Below, piece after piece: positions 25,460 through 33,603 of a DNA stretch of 64,000 nucleotides. The DNA lies in assembly GCF_900112765.1 (NCBI RefSeq), contig NZ_FOMZ01000014.1:1-64000 (forward strand), written 5' to 3'. Source of the DNA: Actinopolyspora alba. Lineage in GTDB: Bacteria; Actinomycetota; Actinomycetes; Mycobacteriales; Pseudonocardiaceae. The notes beneath the pieces are model-generated. The model worked only from the letters and a program-made list of their open reading frames with translations. It searched no databases and had not been told where the DNA came from. Positions within the stretch are counted from its first letter, which is position 1. Each line of letters opens with the position of its first letter. The position numbers and the translations under genes were made by a program.

Positions 25460-25562
25460 CGACCCGGGCGGCGGCACCGAATGCGATCGGTTCTCACACC
25501 GACGTGGCGGCCTTCCCAGTCCCGGCGGATTCGGCACCCTGTTCCACCAGCCAGGAGACACC

Positions 25563-26012
25563 ATGCCCAGTGATGACCGCCTCGATCCACGCGGTGTCCG
25601 TTTCACGGCATGGATCACCAGCGGCATCCTCGTCCTGGGGCTGCTGACCGGGAGCTGGCGGATACTGGCCGCACAGACCGCGCTGTTCGCGCTGTGCGCG
25701 TTCGTGGGGTTACGCGTCAATCCGTGGGGACACCTCTACCGGCAAACGGTGCGCCCTCGGTTGCCCGAGGGTGACGAGCAGTCGTACGAGGACCCCGCAC
25801 CGGTTCGTTTCGCCCAGGGAATCGGATTCGCCTGCACCCTGGTGGCAACCGTCGGATACGCCGGAGAGTGGCTCCTCTTGGGGGTGACGGCGAACGCGCT
25901 GGCACTGGTCGCCGCGCTGCTCAACGCCGCCTTCGGCTACTGCCTCGGTTGCCGGTTGTATCCGTTGATCCGGAGGTTGGTTCCCGCGGGCTCGACCTCC
26001 GAAATCCGCTGA
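25563..26012 (+). CDS. DUF4395 membrane protein
   Basis: A 149-residue protein with about four hydrophobic segments in two pairs (about residues 16-47 and 82-125). It ends with FGYCLGCRLYPLI, a CxxC near the membrane face typical of DUF4395. GGAG precedes ATG 25563. The family is often found beside thioredoxin-like and rhodanese genes and may take part in thiol redox or sulfur transfer at the membrane, but its function is not established. It begins the operon that continues with cysA and sseC. Confidence 0.78.
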   Translation: MPSDDRLDPRGVRFTAWITSGILVLGLLTGSWRILAAQTALFALCAFVGLRVNPWGHLYRQTVRPRLPEGDEQSYEDPAPVRFAQGIGFACTLVATVGYAGEWLLLGVTANALALVAALLNAAFGYCLGCRLYPLIRRLVPAGSTSEIR

Positions 26013-26049
26013 GAATTCACTTCGCCGATACGAGCAAAGGAGTCGCTCG

Positions 26050-26895
26050 ATGAGTCGTGAACAGGTCCTGGTAACCACCGACTGGGCCGAACAGAACCTG
26101 GATACCGACGGGGTCGTGTTCGCCGAGGTGGACGAGGACACCACAGCCTACGACGGTGGACACATCCGCGGCGCGGTCAAGCTCGACTGGCGCAACGAAC
26201 TGCAGGACCACGTGCGGCGTGACTTCGTGGGCCGGGAGGACTTCGGCAAGCTTCTCTCCGCCAAGGGGATCTCGAACGACGACACGGTGATCCTCTACGG
26301 CGGCAACAACAACTGGTTCGCCGCCTACGCCTACTGGTACTTCAAGCTCTACGGGCACCGCGACGTGCGGCTGCTCGACGGCGGCCGCAAGAAGTGGGAG
26401 CTGGACGGCCGGGAACTGACCAAGGAGGTCCCGGAGCGCCCCGCCACCAACTACGTCGCGGGTGAGCCGGACAGCTCGATCCGCGCGTTCCGCGACGAGG
26501 TCGTGGATTCGATCGGTGAGCGCAACCTGGTCGACGTGCGCTCGCCCGACGAGTTCTCCGGGAAGCTGCTCGCCCCCGCGCACCTGCCGCAGGAATCCGC
26601 ACAGCGTGGCGGTCACATCCCCTCGGCGATCAACGTCCCCTGGAGCCGCGCGGCCAACGAGGACGGCACCTTCAAGTCGGACGACGAGCTGCGCAAGGTC
26701 TACAACGAGGCCGGGCTCGACGAGTCGAGGAACACGATCGCCTACTGCAGGATCGGCGAGCGTTCCTCGCACACCTGGTTCGTGCTGCACGAACTGCTGG
26801 GGCACCAGAACGTGAAGAACTACGACGGTTCCTGGACCGAGTACGGCTCGCTGGTCGGCGTGCCGATCGAGAACCCGAGTGAGCAGGAGGCATGA
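26050..26895 (+). CDS. cysA: Thiosulfate sulfurtransferase (rhodanese, CysA2/CysA3 type)
   Basis: A 281-residue protein of two rhodanese domains; the C-terminal one holds the catalytic C233 in YCRIGERSSHTWF. It transfers the sulfane sulfur of thiosulfate to acceptors such as cyanide or thiols and matches the mycobacterial CysA2 beside SseC2. AAAGGAG lies 8 bases before ATG 26050. The stop overlaps the sseC start (ATGA). The leader ORF upstream suggests control by cysteine supply. Confidence 0.92.
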   Translation: MSREQVLVTTDWAEQNLDTDGVVFAEVDEDTTAYDGGHIRGAVKLDWRNELQDHVRRDFVGREDFGKLLSAKGISNDDTVILYGGNNNWFAAYAYWYFKLYGHRDVRLLDGGRKKWELDGRELTKEVPERPATNYVAGEPDSSIRAFRDEVVDSIGERNLVDVRSPDEFSGKLLAPAHLPQESAQRGGHIPSAINVPWSRAANEDGTFKSDDELRKVYNEAGLDESRNTIAYCRIGERSSHTWFVLHELLGHQNVKNYDGSWTEYGSLVGVPIENPSEQEA

Positions 26896-27197
26896 TCGTG
26901 AGCAGTGGATGCGGAGCACCGGATCAGTCGACCGCGGGTGCGGACACCGGTGACCAGACCGTCGTGGCGGGCAAGGTGCGTTCCGGTGGTCAGCCGGTGG
27001 GCGGCGCCTTCGTCCGACTGTTGAACCCGGCGGGCGAGTTCACCGCCGAGGTCGTCTCCGCCGAGAGCGGTGACTTCCGGTTCTACGCGGCCGAGGGAAC
27101 CTGGACCGTCCGTGCGCTGCACCGCGACGGCAGCGGCGAGTCCGAGGTGGCCGCGAACGGGCCGGGGCTGCACGAGGTGGAGATCGCCGTGGCGTGA
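26892..27197 (+). CDS. sseC: SseC-family protein (DUF1416)
   Basis: A 101-residue single-domain beta-sandwich protein. VVAGKVRSGGQPVGGAFVRL and GDFRFYAAEGTWTVRAL match SseC of mycobacteria, a DUF1416 protein always paired with the cysA rhodanese. Its biochemical role is unknown; an Ig-like sulfur-metabolism partner is the usual description. The ATG overlaps the cysA stop. A strong bidirectional terminator follows. Confidence 0.88.
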   Translation: MIVSSGCGAPDQSTAGADTGDQTVVAGKVRSGGQPVGGAFVRLLNPAGEFTAEVVSAESGDFRFYAAEGTWTVRALHRDGSGESEVAANGPGLHEVEIAVA

Positions 27198-27208
27198 CAC
27201 CGGAGGTC

Positions 27209-27235
27209 GGTGTCGGCGCTCCCCGCGCCGACACC
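27209..27235. terminator. Bidirectional terminator between sseC and a convergent methyltransferase
   Basis: An 11-bp perfect stem (GGTGTCGGCGC at 27209-27219, complement at 27225-27235) with a 5-base loop lies between two convergent genes, 12 bases from one stop and 15 from the other. Confidence 0.8.
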
Positions 27236-27249
27236 CCCCGAACTCGGTC

Positions 27250-27999
27250 TCACTCCCCGAAGTCGCGGGAACGCAGCAGGGCGAACGCCCGCTCGTCACG
27301 GTCCTGCGCGGCCGGATCGGAGTCCGTGGTGCGGCCGACGGTGGTGAAGTCGAGCACCTCCCAACCCGTGCGATCGAACAACCTGCGCAGCCCGGCCTCC
27401 GAGAAGATCCAGAAATTCGTGGCGTCGTTGTTCGCCTCGGTCGGGTGAAGCAGATAGGCCACCGGCTGCTCGGCGAACCGGGTCCCGTGGTCCGGGCTCA
27501 GCTGCGCGATCCGGGTGGAGACGAAGCAGAGTTCGCTGTGCCGGGCCAACGTCTCCAACACGTAGAACGGGTTCTTCAGGTGGTACAGCAGACCGAGGAA
27601 CAACACGGCGCGGTAGTGCTCGGCCGGTAGCCGGAACTGGCTGTCCAGATCCACGTCGTGGATGTCCGCCTCGGAGCCCAACCGCTCGGCGAGCAGCCGT
27701 GCGCCACGCAGTCCGTTGTAGTTGGGAGCCGAGGTGTCGACCACGTCCAGTCGGCATCCCAGCTGGGATTCCAGGAAGAAGCCCAGATCACCGTCGGCGG
27801 CGCCGATATCGGCGATCCGTTGCCCCGCCAACCGGTCGAACACGGCCCGGTTGTCCCCGGACAACAACCCGTCCAGGTGAAGCATGTTGGCGATGGTGTC
27901 GAAGGGGTACCAGGGGAACTCCGGATCGATCTCGGACTTGCGCCCGAGTAGCCACTCCCGGTAGTTCATCGCCTTGTCCCGCAGCGTCGCGAACTCCAT
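27250..27999 (-). CDS. SAM-dependent methyltransferase (CmoB/DUF1698-like)
   Basis: A 249-residue class I methyltransferase. The SAM motif IADIGAADGDLGFFLE (about 74-89) is followed by the acidic strand RLDVVDTSAPNYNG and by LFLGLLYHLKNPFYVLE, which resembles the catalytic region of CmoB-like enzymes. The substrate is unknown; similar actinobacterial proteins are annotated as tRNA or small-molecule methyltransferases without proof. ATG 27999 is set by the family-like MEFATLRDKAMNYREWL. It is transcribed divergently from the small membrane gene. Confidence 0.75.
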   Translation of the reverse strand: MEFATLRDKAMNYREWLLGRKSEIDPEFPWYPFDTIANMLHLDGLLSGDNRAVFDRLAGQRIADIGAADGDLGFFLESQLGCRLDVVDTSAPNYNGLRGARLLAERLGSEADIHDVDLDSQFRLPAEHYRAVLFLGLLYHLKNPFYVLETLARHSELCFVSTRIAQLSPDHGTRFAEQPVAYLLHPTEANNDATNFWIFSEAGLRRLFDRTGWEVLDFTTVGRTTDSDPAAQDRDERAFALLRSRDFGE

Positions 28000-28132
28000 G
28001 TGATCCCCGTCTCCTCGGCGCCGGCCCCAGACCCGCTGAGCACCGAAACGCGGCTTGGCAACCCTCTGGCCCGAGCAGATCATGCCTGAGACCACATCCC
28101 ACTCGAGCCGGGTGGTGGTTATGCTTACAGCC

Positions 28133-28243
28133 GTGACACTCATCGACTTCGTGCACTACGGCCTGGTCACTCTGGTGGGGATCGCCGCCCTGGCGACGGT
28201 CTGGTTCGCCTTCTACGTGGTGTATCGCCTGCACAGCGACTGA
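28133..28243 (+). CDS. Small single-span membrane protein, probably leaderless
   Basis: Encodes about 36 residues starting VTLIDFVHYGLVTLVG, almost entirely one transmembrane helix, ending VVYRLHSD. A TATGCT box ends 7 bases before this GTG, so translation from a leaderless mRNA is likely; ATG 28121 in the same frame is the alternative. No family is recognised. The coding call rests on the promoter spacing and the clean hydrophobic helix. Confidence 0.5.
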   Translation: MTLIDFVHYGLVTLVGIAALATVWFAFYVVYRLHSD

Positions 28244-28285
28244 TCCACCCACCACCGGACGGGGGAGCGGCGACGAACGCGGCGA

Positions 28286-28308
28286 GCCTTCGAGGTAACC
28301 TCGAAGGC
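28286..28308. promoter_or_regulatory. 23-bp perfect palindrome over the -10 of the nitrobindin-like gene
   Basis: Arms GCCTTCGAGGT and its exact complement flank a single central A. The right end is one base from the ATG at 28310 and a TAACCT -10 (28296-28301) lies inside it. It looks like an operator that would block a leaderless promoter, or a start-codon hairpin if transcribed. Confidence 0.65.
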
Positions 28309-28309
28309 G

Positions 28310-28984
28310 ATGTCTGCCACGCCCAACCAGCCGTCCGAACAGTCAGGCCCGTCCAACGGTCAACCGCAGCCCGGCAGCGGTGACGCGGCGGTGCGCGCCC
28401 AGGCCGAGCGCGCGGAGAAGACCCGCGGGCGCAACATTCCCGAGTTCGACGACCTGCCGGGAATCGGGGACACCGCGAACCTGCGCATGGGCCCGGAGCT
28501 CAACGGCGCCTGCCTGGGGCTGCTGCCGCTGGTCGGTGTCTGGCGGGGCGAGGGCGAGGCCAACCACCCCACGCTGGACGAGAAGTACCGCTTCCTGCAG
28601 CAGGTGACCTTCGCCCACGACGGCAGGCCGTTCCTGTACTACGAGAGCCGCGCCTGGAAGCTGGACGGCGAGGGCGGCGAGATCGTGGAGCCCGCCTTCC
28701 GCGAGCTGGGCTGGTGGCGACCGCAGCCCGACGACAGCATCGAGCTGCTGCTGGTGCACTCCTCCGGCATCGCGGAGATGTTCTTCGGCAACCCCCTCAA
28801 CCAGACCAGCTGGCAGTTGTCCACCGACGCGGTGCTGCGCACCCCGACTTCGGAGGACGTGACCGCCACGACCAGGCTGTACGGCGTGGTGGACGGCTCG
28901 CTGGCCTACGTCGAGGAACGCGCCACCTCGGAGCACGAGCTGCAGCCCCGCCTCTCCGCCAAGCTGGAACGCGTGGTCGGCTGA
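28310..28984 (+). CDS. Ferric nitrobindin-like protein (lacks heme His)
   Basis: A 224-residue protein: a polar N-terminal ~55 residues, then a ten-stranded nitrobindin/FABP-like barrel with the hallmark GVWRGEG. Nitrobindins bind ferric heme through a His in the last strand (PLTxHLxA); here the matching stretch is ELQPRLSAKLER, with R214 at the ligand position. This is the Rv0813c-type paralogue that lacks the heme ligand, so the ligand and function are unknown. The start is probably leaderless (TAACCT 8 bases upstream). It is followed by a post-stop element and a dispersed palindrome. Confidence 0.85.
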   Translation: MSATPNQPSEQSGPSNGQPQPGSGDAAVRAQAERAEKTRGRNIPEFDDLPGIGDTANLRMGPELNGACLGLLPLVGVWRGEGEANHPTLDEKYRFLQQVTFAHDGRPFLYYESRAWKLDGEGGEIVEPAFRELGWWRPQPDDSIELLLVHSSGIAEMFFGNPLNQTSWQLSTDAVLRTPTSEDVTATTRLYGVVDGSLAYVEERATSEHELQPRLSAKLERVVG

Positions 28985-29021
28985 AGCCTGGGCCGCTTCG
29001 AGGCGGGCCGGTTCCGGGACG

Positions 29022-29043
29022 TGATCGAGGTTTTCCGTTCCCC
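29022..29043 (+). repeat. Post-stop dispersed element, copy 2
   Basis: TGATCGAGGTTTTCCG, 38 bases after the nitrobindin-like stop, then TTCCCC. It is 15 bases from the dispersed palindrome at 29059. Confidence 0.6.
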
Positions 29044-29058
29044 TCGCCGTAGGCGTGA

Positions 29059-29076
29059 CGATTTCGCGAGAAATCG
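29059..29076 (-). repeat. Dispersed palindrome, inverted copy
   Basis: CGATTTCGCGAGAAATCG, the reverse complement of the common core, flanked by GA and ACGCC. It lies between two convergent genes. Confidence 0.85.
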
Positions 29077-29170
29077 ACGCCGTCCCGCCGAAGTCCGTCC
29101 CGCCGCAGTCCGTCGTAGCGGGGGACGCTCCTGTACCGCGCGGGTCACTACCGGCCCACCGAGGTCACCG

Positions 29171-30019
29171 TCAGTACTGCGACTCGTAGAGCTTGCAGAT
29201 CCGCTCGTGCAGCCCCGGGTCGGTGGCCACGGATGTGCCGTCCACGGTGTGCACCTGGGTGATCTTGCGGATGCTCGACGCCAGCCAGACACCGTCGGCG
29301 TGCCACAACCGCTCGGCGGCGATCGGCTCCACGGCGGTCGACCAGCCGGTTTCCTCGGCGGCCCGGAACAACGCGCCCTGGGTGGTGCCCCGCAGGATGC
29401 CGGAGCTCGGCGGTGGGGTCGCCAGCCTGCCGCCCTCCGCCAGCACCACGTTGGAGGTGGGCCCCTCCAGCAGGGAACCGTCGGTCGCCGTGAACACGAC
29501 CTCGTCGGCGCCGCGTCGCTCCGCCTCGCGCAGGGCGGCCATGTTGACCGCGTAGGACAGCGTCTTGGCCGAGAGCAGCAGCCAGGGGGCGCGCTCCATC
29601 ATCCCGGGGTCGATGCCGCGCTCCAGGGTCACCACGGAAATGCCCTCGGCACGCTTGCGCATCAGCTCCGCCGACAGCGACTGCCCCGAGACGAACGCGG
29701 TCGGGGTGCCGTCCCCACCGTCCAGGCCCCTGGTGCACACGAGTTTGATCGCGCTCTCCGGCTCGCTGTCCCACGGCCACTCCGCGAGCACCGTCCGCAC
29801 GGCGCGGTGCCAGCTCGCCCGTTCGGGCAGCGACAGTTCCATCAGCCGGGCGGAGCGCTCCAACCGGTCCAGGTGGGCCTCGATCTCCCGTGGATTGCCG
29901 TCGACCGCCAGGATCGTCTCGAAGATCCCGTCACCACGCTGCACCCCGAGATCGTCGGAACGCAGCAGCGGGACCTCGGGGTCGGCCAGGGTGCCGTCCA
30001 GCAGAGCCAGAATGCGCAT
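29171..30019 (-). CDS. pabC: 4-amino-4-deoxychorismate lyase (PabC family)
   Basis: A 282-residue fold-type IV PLP enzyme. K152 in LLLSAKTLSYAVNM is the PLP-binding lysine and E185 (GSLLEGPTSNV) the cofactor-contacting glutamate. It releases p-aminobenzoate and pyruvate for folate synthesis; D-amino acid or branched-chain transaminases share the fold, but synteny with ygfZ and purM (Rv0812) favours PabC. A TAGGCT box ends 6 bases before ATG 30019, suggesting a leaderless mRNA. It is divergent from the Fur gene. Confidence 0.83.
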   Translation of the reverse strand: MRILALLDGTLADPEVPLLRSDDLGVQRGDGIFETILAVDGNPREIEAHLDRLERSARLMELSLPERASWHRAVRTVLAEWPWDSEPESAIKLVCTRGLDGGDGTPTAFVSGQSLSAELMRKRAEGISVVTLERGIDPGMMERAPWLLLSAKTLSYAVNMAALREAERRGADEVVFTATDGSLLEGPTSNVVLAEGGRLATPPPSSGILRGTTQGALFRAAEETGWSTAVEPIAAERLWHADGVWLASSIRKITQVHTVDGTSVATDPGLHERICKLYESQY

Positions 30020-30152
30020 ACTCGCAGCCTAGAACCCACACACCCGGGTGCCCGAGCGGGCCGCGCCGGCTCACCCGGTCGTACGATCGGAACCGAGAGT
30101 CGGCCGAAGCGCTGGAGAACGTTGCGCGGACCGTTACCCGCGGGGAGCTCGG

Positions 30153-30707
30153 ATGAGGCAGGACGACGAACGGGGCACGAACACGACACCGTCGGGCGCG
30201 GGTCCGGCGCGGAGTGCCACGAAACCCGCGCTGCGCAGCACGCTGCACCGGCGGGGCAGGCGCATGACCCCGCAACGCCAGCTGGTGCTGGACGCCGTGC
30301 GGGAGCTGGCCCACGCGACACCGGAGCAGGTGTGCAGACACGTCCAGCGCACGACGCCGACGGTCAACATCACCACCGTCTACCGCGCCCTCGACCTGCT
30401 GGAGCAGCTCGGGCTGGTGCGGCACACCCACCTGGGGCACGGGGCTCCCACCTACTCCGTGGAGGAGCACGAACACGTGCACCTGGTCTGCCACCGCTGC
30501 GGCGGGATCGACGAGGTGCCCTGCGAGTGGTTGGAAGAGCTCGGTGGGCTGCTGCGCAGCGAACGCGGCTTCGCACTGGACGCCACCCATCTCGCGCTCT
30601 CCGGGACCTGCGCCACCTGCCTGGCCGAGGAGGCGGACCAGGACGGGAATATCGAGGCTCCGCACGGAGCTGACCCTGGCGAGAGCAAACCTGCCGAAGG
30701 CGACTGA
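30153..30707 (+). CDS. Fur-family metal-responsive repressor
   Basis: A 184-residue protein with a disordered basic N-terminus (about 1-35), a winged helix (about 36-95, TPQRQLVLDAV and NITTVYRALDLLEQLGLV) and a dimerisation domain with HEHVHLVCHRCG, a His-rich metal site plus CxxC, and a second CATC pair. It probably represses metal-uptake genes using Fe, Zn or Ni; the metal is not certain. ATG 30153 follows CGGGGAG. It overlaps no neighbour and is followed 79 bases later by ygfZ. Confidence 0.87.
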   Translation: MRQDDERGTNTTPSGAGPARSATKPALRSTLHRRGRRMTPQRQLVLDAVRELAHATPEQVCRHVQRTTPTVNITTVYRALDLLEQLGLVRHTHLGHGAPTYSVEEHEHVHLVCHRCGGIDEVPCEWLEELGGLLRSERGFALDATHLALSGTCATCLAEEADQDGNIEAPHGADPGESKPAEGD

Positions 30708-30786
30708 GTCGCCACGTGAACACCGAACAGCACCCGACCGGACGGCCCCGCGACCGAACCGCCGGGGATCCCCCGATGGGAGAAGG

Positions 30787-31932
30787 ATGAACTCACCGCT
30801 GCTCGAACTTCCCGGTGCGGTGCCCGCACCCGAGGACTCCCCCGATTTCGGGGTGCCGTGGCACTTCGGTGACCCGTTCGGGGAACAGCGCGCGGCCGCG
30901 CGTGGCGCCGCGATCGTGGATCGTTCGCACCGGCAGGTGATCGCGGTACCGGGCGGGGAGCGCCTGAGCTGGCTGCACCTGGTGCTGTCCCAGCACCTCA
31001 CCGAACTGGCGGAGGACCGGGGCACCGAGGCGCTGGTGCTGGACAACCAGGGCCGGGTGGACAGCCACATGATGGTGGCCCACCACGACGGGGTCGTCTA
31101 CCTGGACTGCGAGGCAGGCTCCACGGCGACCAGCGCACTGCCCACCATGGGCACCGACGGCACCCAGTCGCTGCCGGAGTACCTGGAGGCGATGCGCTTC
31201 TGGTCCGACGTCCAGCCGCGCGAGGCCACCGAGGAGTTCGCCGTGTTCACCGTGATCGGGCCACGGGCGGGCGAGGTGCTCGAGGAGTCCGGCGTGACGG
31301 TGCCCGCCGAACCCTACGGGGTGAGCGGACTGCCCGGTGGTGGCCTGGTGCGGCACGTGCCGTTCCGGCAGATCTTCACCGCGGACCTGCTGGTACCCCG
31401 GGATTCGATGGTCGACTGGTGGATGCGGTTGACCGGCAACGGCGCGCGCAGAGCGGGCAGCATGACCTACGAGGCGCTGCGCGTGGAGGCGCTGCGCCCC
31501 CGGGTGGGGCTGGACACCGACGACCGCGCCATCCCGCACGAGTTGGGCTGGATCCACACCGCGGCTCACGTGGCCAAGGGCTGCTACCGCGGCCAGGAGA
31601 CCGTGGCCAAGGTGCACAACGTGGGCAAGCCGCCGCGCAGGATGCTGCTGCTGCACCTCGACGGTTCGGTGGAGATACGTCCCGAGACCGGTGATCCGGT
31701 GCTGCACGGCGAACGCACCGTGGGGCGGGTGGGCAGCGTGGTGCTGCACCACGAGCTCGGCCCGGTGACGCTGGCGCTGTTGAAGCGCTCGGCCCCCGTC
31801 GACGAGGAGCTGCTGGCAGGCGATGCCGAGCAGGAACGCCAGGTGGCCGCGGCGGTGGACCCGGACTCGGTGCCGCCGGACACCGGGGAACCGCCGGGCA
31901 GGATCGCCGCGCAGCGGGTCCGCGGCCACTGA
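30787..31932 (+). CDS. ygfZ: YgfZ/GcvT-like folate-binding protein
   Basis: A 381-residue GcvT-fold protein. The YgfZ signature KGCYRGQE is present (K264-C266-Y267), with the folate-binding barrel before it. YgfZ proteins help assemble or repair certain Fe-S enzymes with tetrahydrofolate. AGAAGG precedes ATG 30787. Synteny (Rv0811c) beside pabC, a folate gene, fits. The last ~40 residues are an acidic, Pro-rich tail. Confidence 0.9.
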   Translation: MNSPLLELPGAVPAPEDSPDFGVPWHFGDPFGEQRAAARGAAIVDRSHRQVIAVPGGERLSWLHLVLSQHLTELAEDRGTEALVLDNQGRVDSHMMVAHHDGVVYLDCEAGSTATSALPTMGTDGTQSLPEYLEAMRFWSDVQPREATEEFAVFTVIGPRAGEVLEESGVTVPAEPYGVSGLPGGGLVRHVPFRQIFTADLLVPRDSMVDWWMRLTGNGARRAGSMTYEALRVEALRPRVGLDTDDRAIPHELGWIHTAAHVAKGCYRGQETVAKVHNVGKPPRRMLLLHLDGSVEIRPETGDPVLHGERTVGRVGSVVLHHELGPVTLALLKRSAPVDEELLAGDAEQERQVAAAVDPDSVPPDTGEPPGRIAAQRVRGH

Positions 31933-32133
31933 TCGGGTGACGCGTCCCCGCGGCCGTCGGATCGGCGGCTCGTGCGCCACGGTCACTCCGAACGACGGGT
32001 CGCCCGCCGACGCCGGTCGGGTGGGGCCGCCTTGCGAACACCGTGCGAGAGCCGTCGAGCCGCGTCGGTGAAATCCGGGAACGGTGCTCGCCACGGGGGA
32101 CACCGCGAGGTGCGACTGTGCCAAGATCGAAGC

Positions 32134-32919
32134 ATGACAGCGCCGTCAACCGATCCAGCCAGCTCGCGGGCGCGACCGGGAACGATCATCACGGTCGCGG
32201 CGACGGGAGCCCACGCGAAAGCCGATGTCCCCGCACTGCCGGTGGGCAGCGAGGAGGTCGCCGCGGCGGCGGCTTCCTGCGCACGGGTGGGCGCTTCCGT
32301 CATCGACCTGGAGCCGCGACACGACACCTCGGTTCCGGACGTGGTGACCGCTGTGCACAACCGGACGGACCTGGTGGTGCGCGTGGCCGCCTACGCCCGG
32401 TCGGAAACCCTGACCACCCTGCTGGACTCCGGCGCCGAGGTGCTGACCTGTCCGGTGGACGCACCGGAGGACTTCGTCACCGCCCTGCGGGAGGGAGCGC
32501 GGGCACGGGGGATCGCGGTGCACCACGAGGTGCGGGAGCTGGAACAGCTGGACACGCTGCGAATGCGTTGCGCGGCGGAAACCGGACCGGTGCACGCGGT
32601 TCTGGTCTTCGGTTCGGCCACCGACTCCGGTATGCACGGTGACCCGGAGACGTTGAGCAGGGCCGTGGCACGGCTGCCGGAGAGGGCGAGCTACACGGTC
32701 ACCGGTCTGGACGACACGGCAGTGCCGATGCTGCTGGCCACGTTGGCGACGAACGGGCACGTCCGGGTGGGAATGGCGGACACACTGGAGTACTCGCCGG
32801 GAGAACCGGTGCGGGACAACGCACAACTGGTGGCACGTGCGGCCGGTGTGGCGAAGATAGCGCAGCGATCGCCACTGTCGGTATCCCACGTTCGTGGAGT
32901 GTTCGGCCTGTCCGGGTGA
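32134..32919 (+). CDS. BKACE/DUF849-like TIM barrel lacking the metal site
   Basis: A 261-residue protein whose beginning IITVAATGAHAKADVPALPV and end NGHVRVGMADT follow the beta-keto acid cleavage enzyme family. In active members zinc is held by HLHVR and by a Glu in GHVRVGLED; here these read IDLEPR (57-62) and GMAD (A215), so both His and the Glu are missing. The protein is probably catalytically dead or has a new role. It is slightly shorter than the usual ~270-300 residues. ATG 32134 is the first credible start. The neighbours give no pathway. Confidence 0.72.
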   Translation: MTAPSTDPASSRARPGTIITVAATGAHAKADVPALPVGSEEVAAAAASCARVGASVIDLEPRHDTSVPDVVTAVHNRTDLVVRVAAYARSETLTTLLDSGAEVLTCPVDAPEDFVTALREGARARGIAVHHEVRELEQLDTLRMRCAAETGPVHAVLVFGSATDSGMHGDPETLSRAVARLPERASYTVTGLDDTAVPMLLATLATNGHVRVGMADTLEYSPGEPVRDNAQLVARAAGVAKIAQRSPLSVSHVRGVFGLSG

Positions 32920-33042
32920 CTCAACCGGGCGGCACACCTCCGAACGCCCCAAGTGGTGGATCGCCTCCCCTAGGATGTGGGTAATCGAGCGCCGAAGTGC
33001 CGGCTCCGGCGAAGTCAGCGCCTGGATGCAGAGGATTTAGCC

Positions 33043-33603
33043 GTGATCGAAGTGCGCCCCGGGGGCCGCCGACGCATCGACCGGGTTCTGGACCCGGAGT
33101 TCGCGGGCGGTCTGGAACAACGTGATCTCGATGAAGTCCGCTCGTTGCGGGACGAAGCCGCACAGGAGGAGACCGACCTTTCCTATCTGCGCCGGATGCT
33201 GCACGCGCGGATCGACATCGTGCGGGCGGAACAGCGCAGACGCGCCGAGAACGGTTCCGCCACCGTGGTGGAGGAACTGGTCGGCATCCTCTCGGACAAC
33301 GCCGTCGGACCGGCCACCGGTTCGGGGCGGTACCAGACTGTGGAACCCTCGCGGGTCGAGGCACACCGCAGGCACGTGGAGGCACTGGTCTCGGATGTGG
33401 ATCTGTCCGACGTGATGTCGCTGTCGGCCGCGAAGCTCGACGCCGCGCTGCGGGCCTTCGACTCGGAGGAGGAGTCCGTCTCCACCAGGCGCAAGCAGGT
33501 GCAGGCGGTGGTCGACGCACTCAACGACGAGATCGCCCGACGGTACCGCGAGGGCGTCGCCTCGGTGGACGAATTACTGGCCGCGGAAAGGGACGGGCAT
33601 TGA
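33043..33603 (+). CDS. rsiG: RsiG-like protein with two cyclic-di-GMP binding motifs
   Basis: A 186-residue helical protein of the family once called AmfC, whose Streptomyces member RsiG is an anti-sigma factor that holds WhiG only when bound to cyclic-di-GMP. Two copies of E-x3-S-x2-R-x3-Q-x3-D lie in predicted helices: E43-S47-R50-H54-D58 (Gln replaced by His) and E143-S147-R150-Q154-D158 (perfect). GTG 33043 follows GAGGA; TAGGAT near 32971 may be its -10. A sigma factor partner is not in the window. The asparaginase gene overlaps its stop. Confidence 0.75.
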   Translation: MIEVRPGGRRRIDRVLDPEFAGGLEQRDLDEVRSLRDEAAQEETDLSYLRRMLHARIDIVRAEQRRRAENGSATVVEELVGILSDNAVGPATGSGRYQTVEPSRVEAHRRHVEALVSDVDLSDVMSLSAAKLDAALRAFDSEEESVSTRRKQVQAVVDALNDEIARRYREGVASVDELLAAERDGH

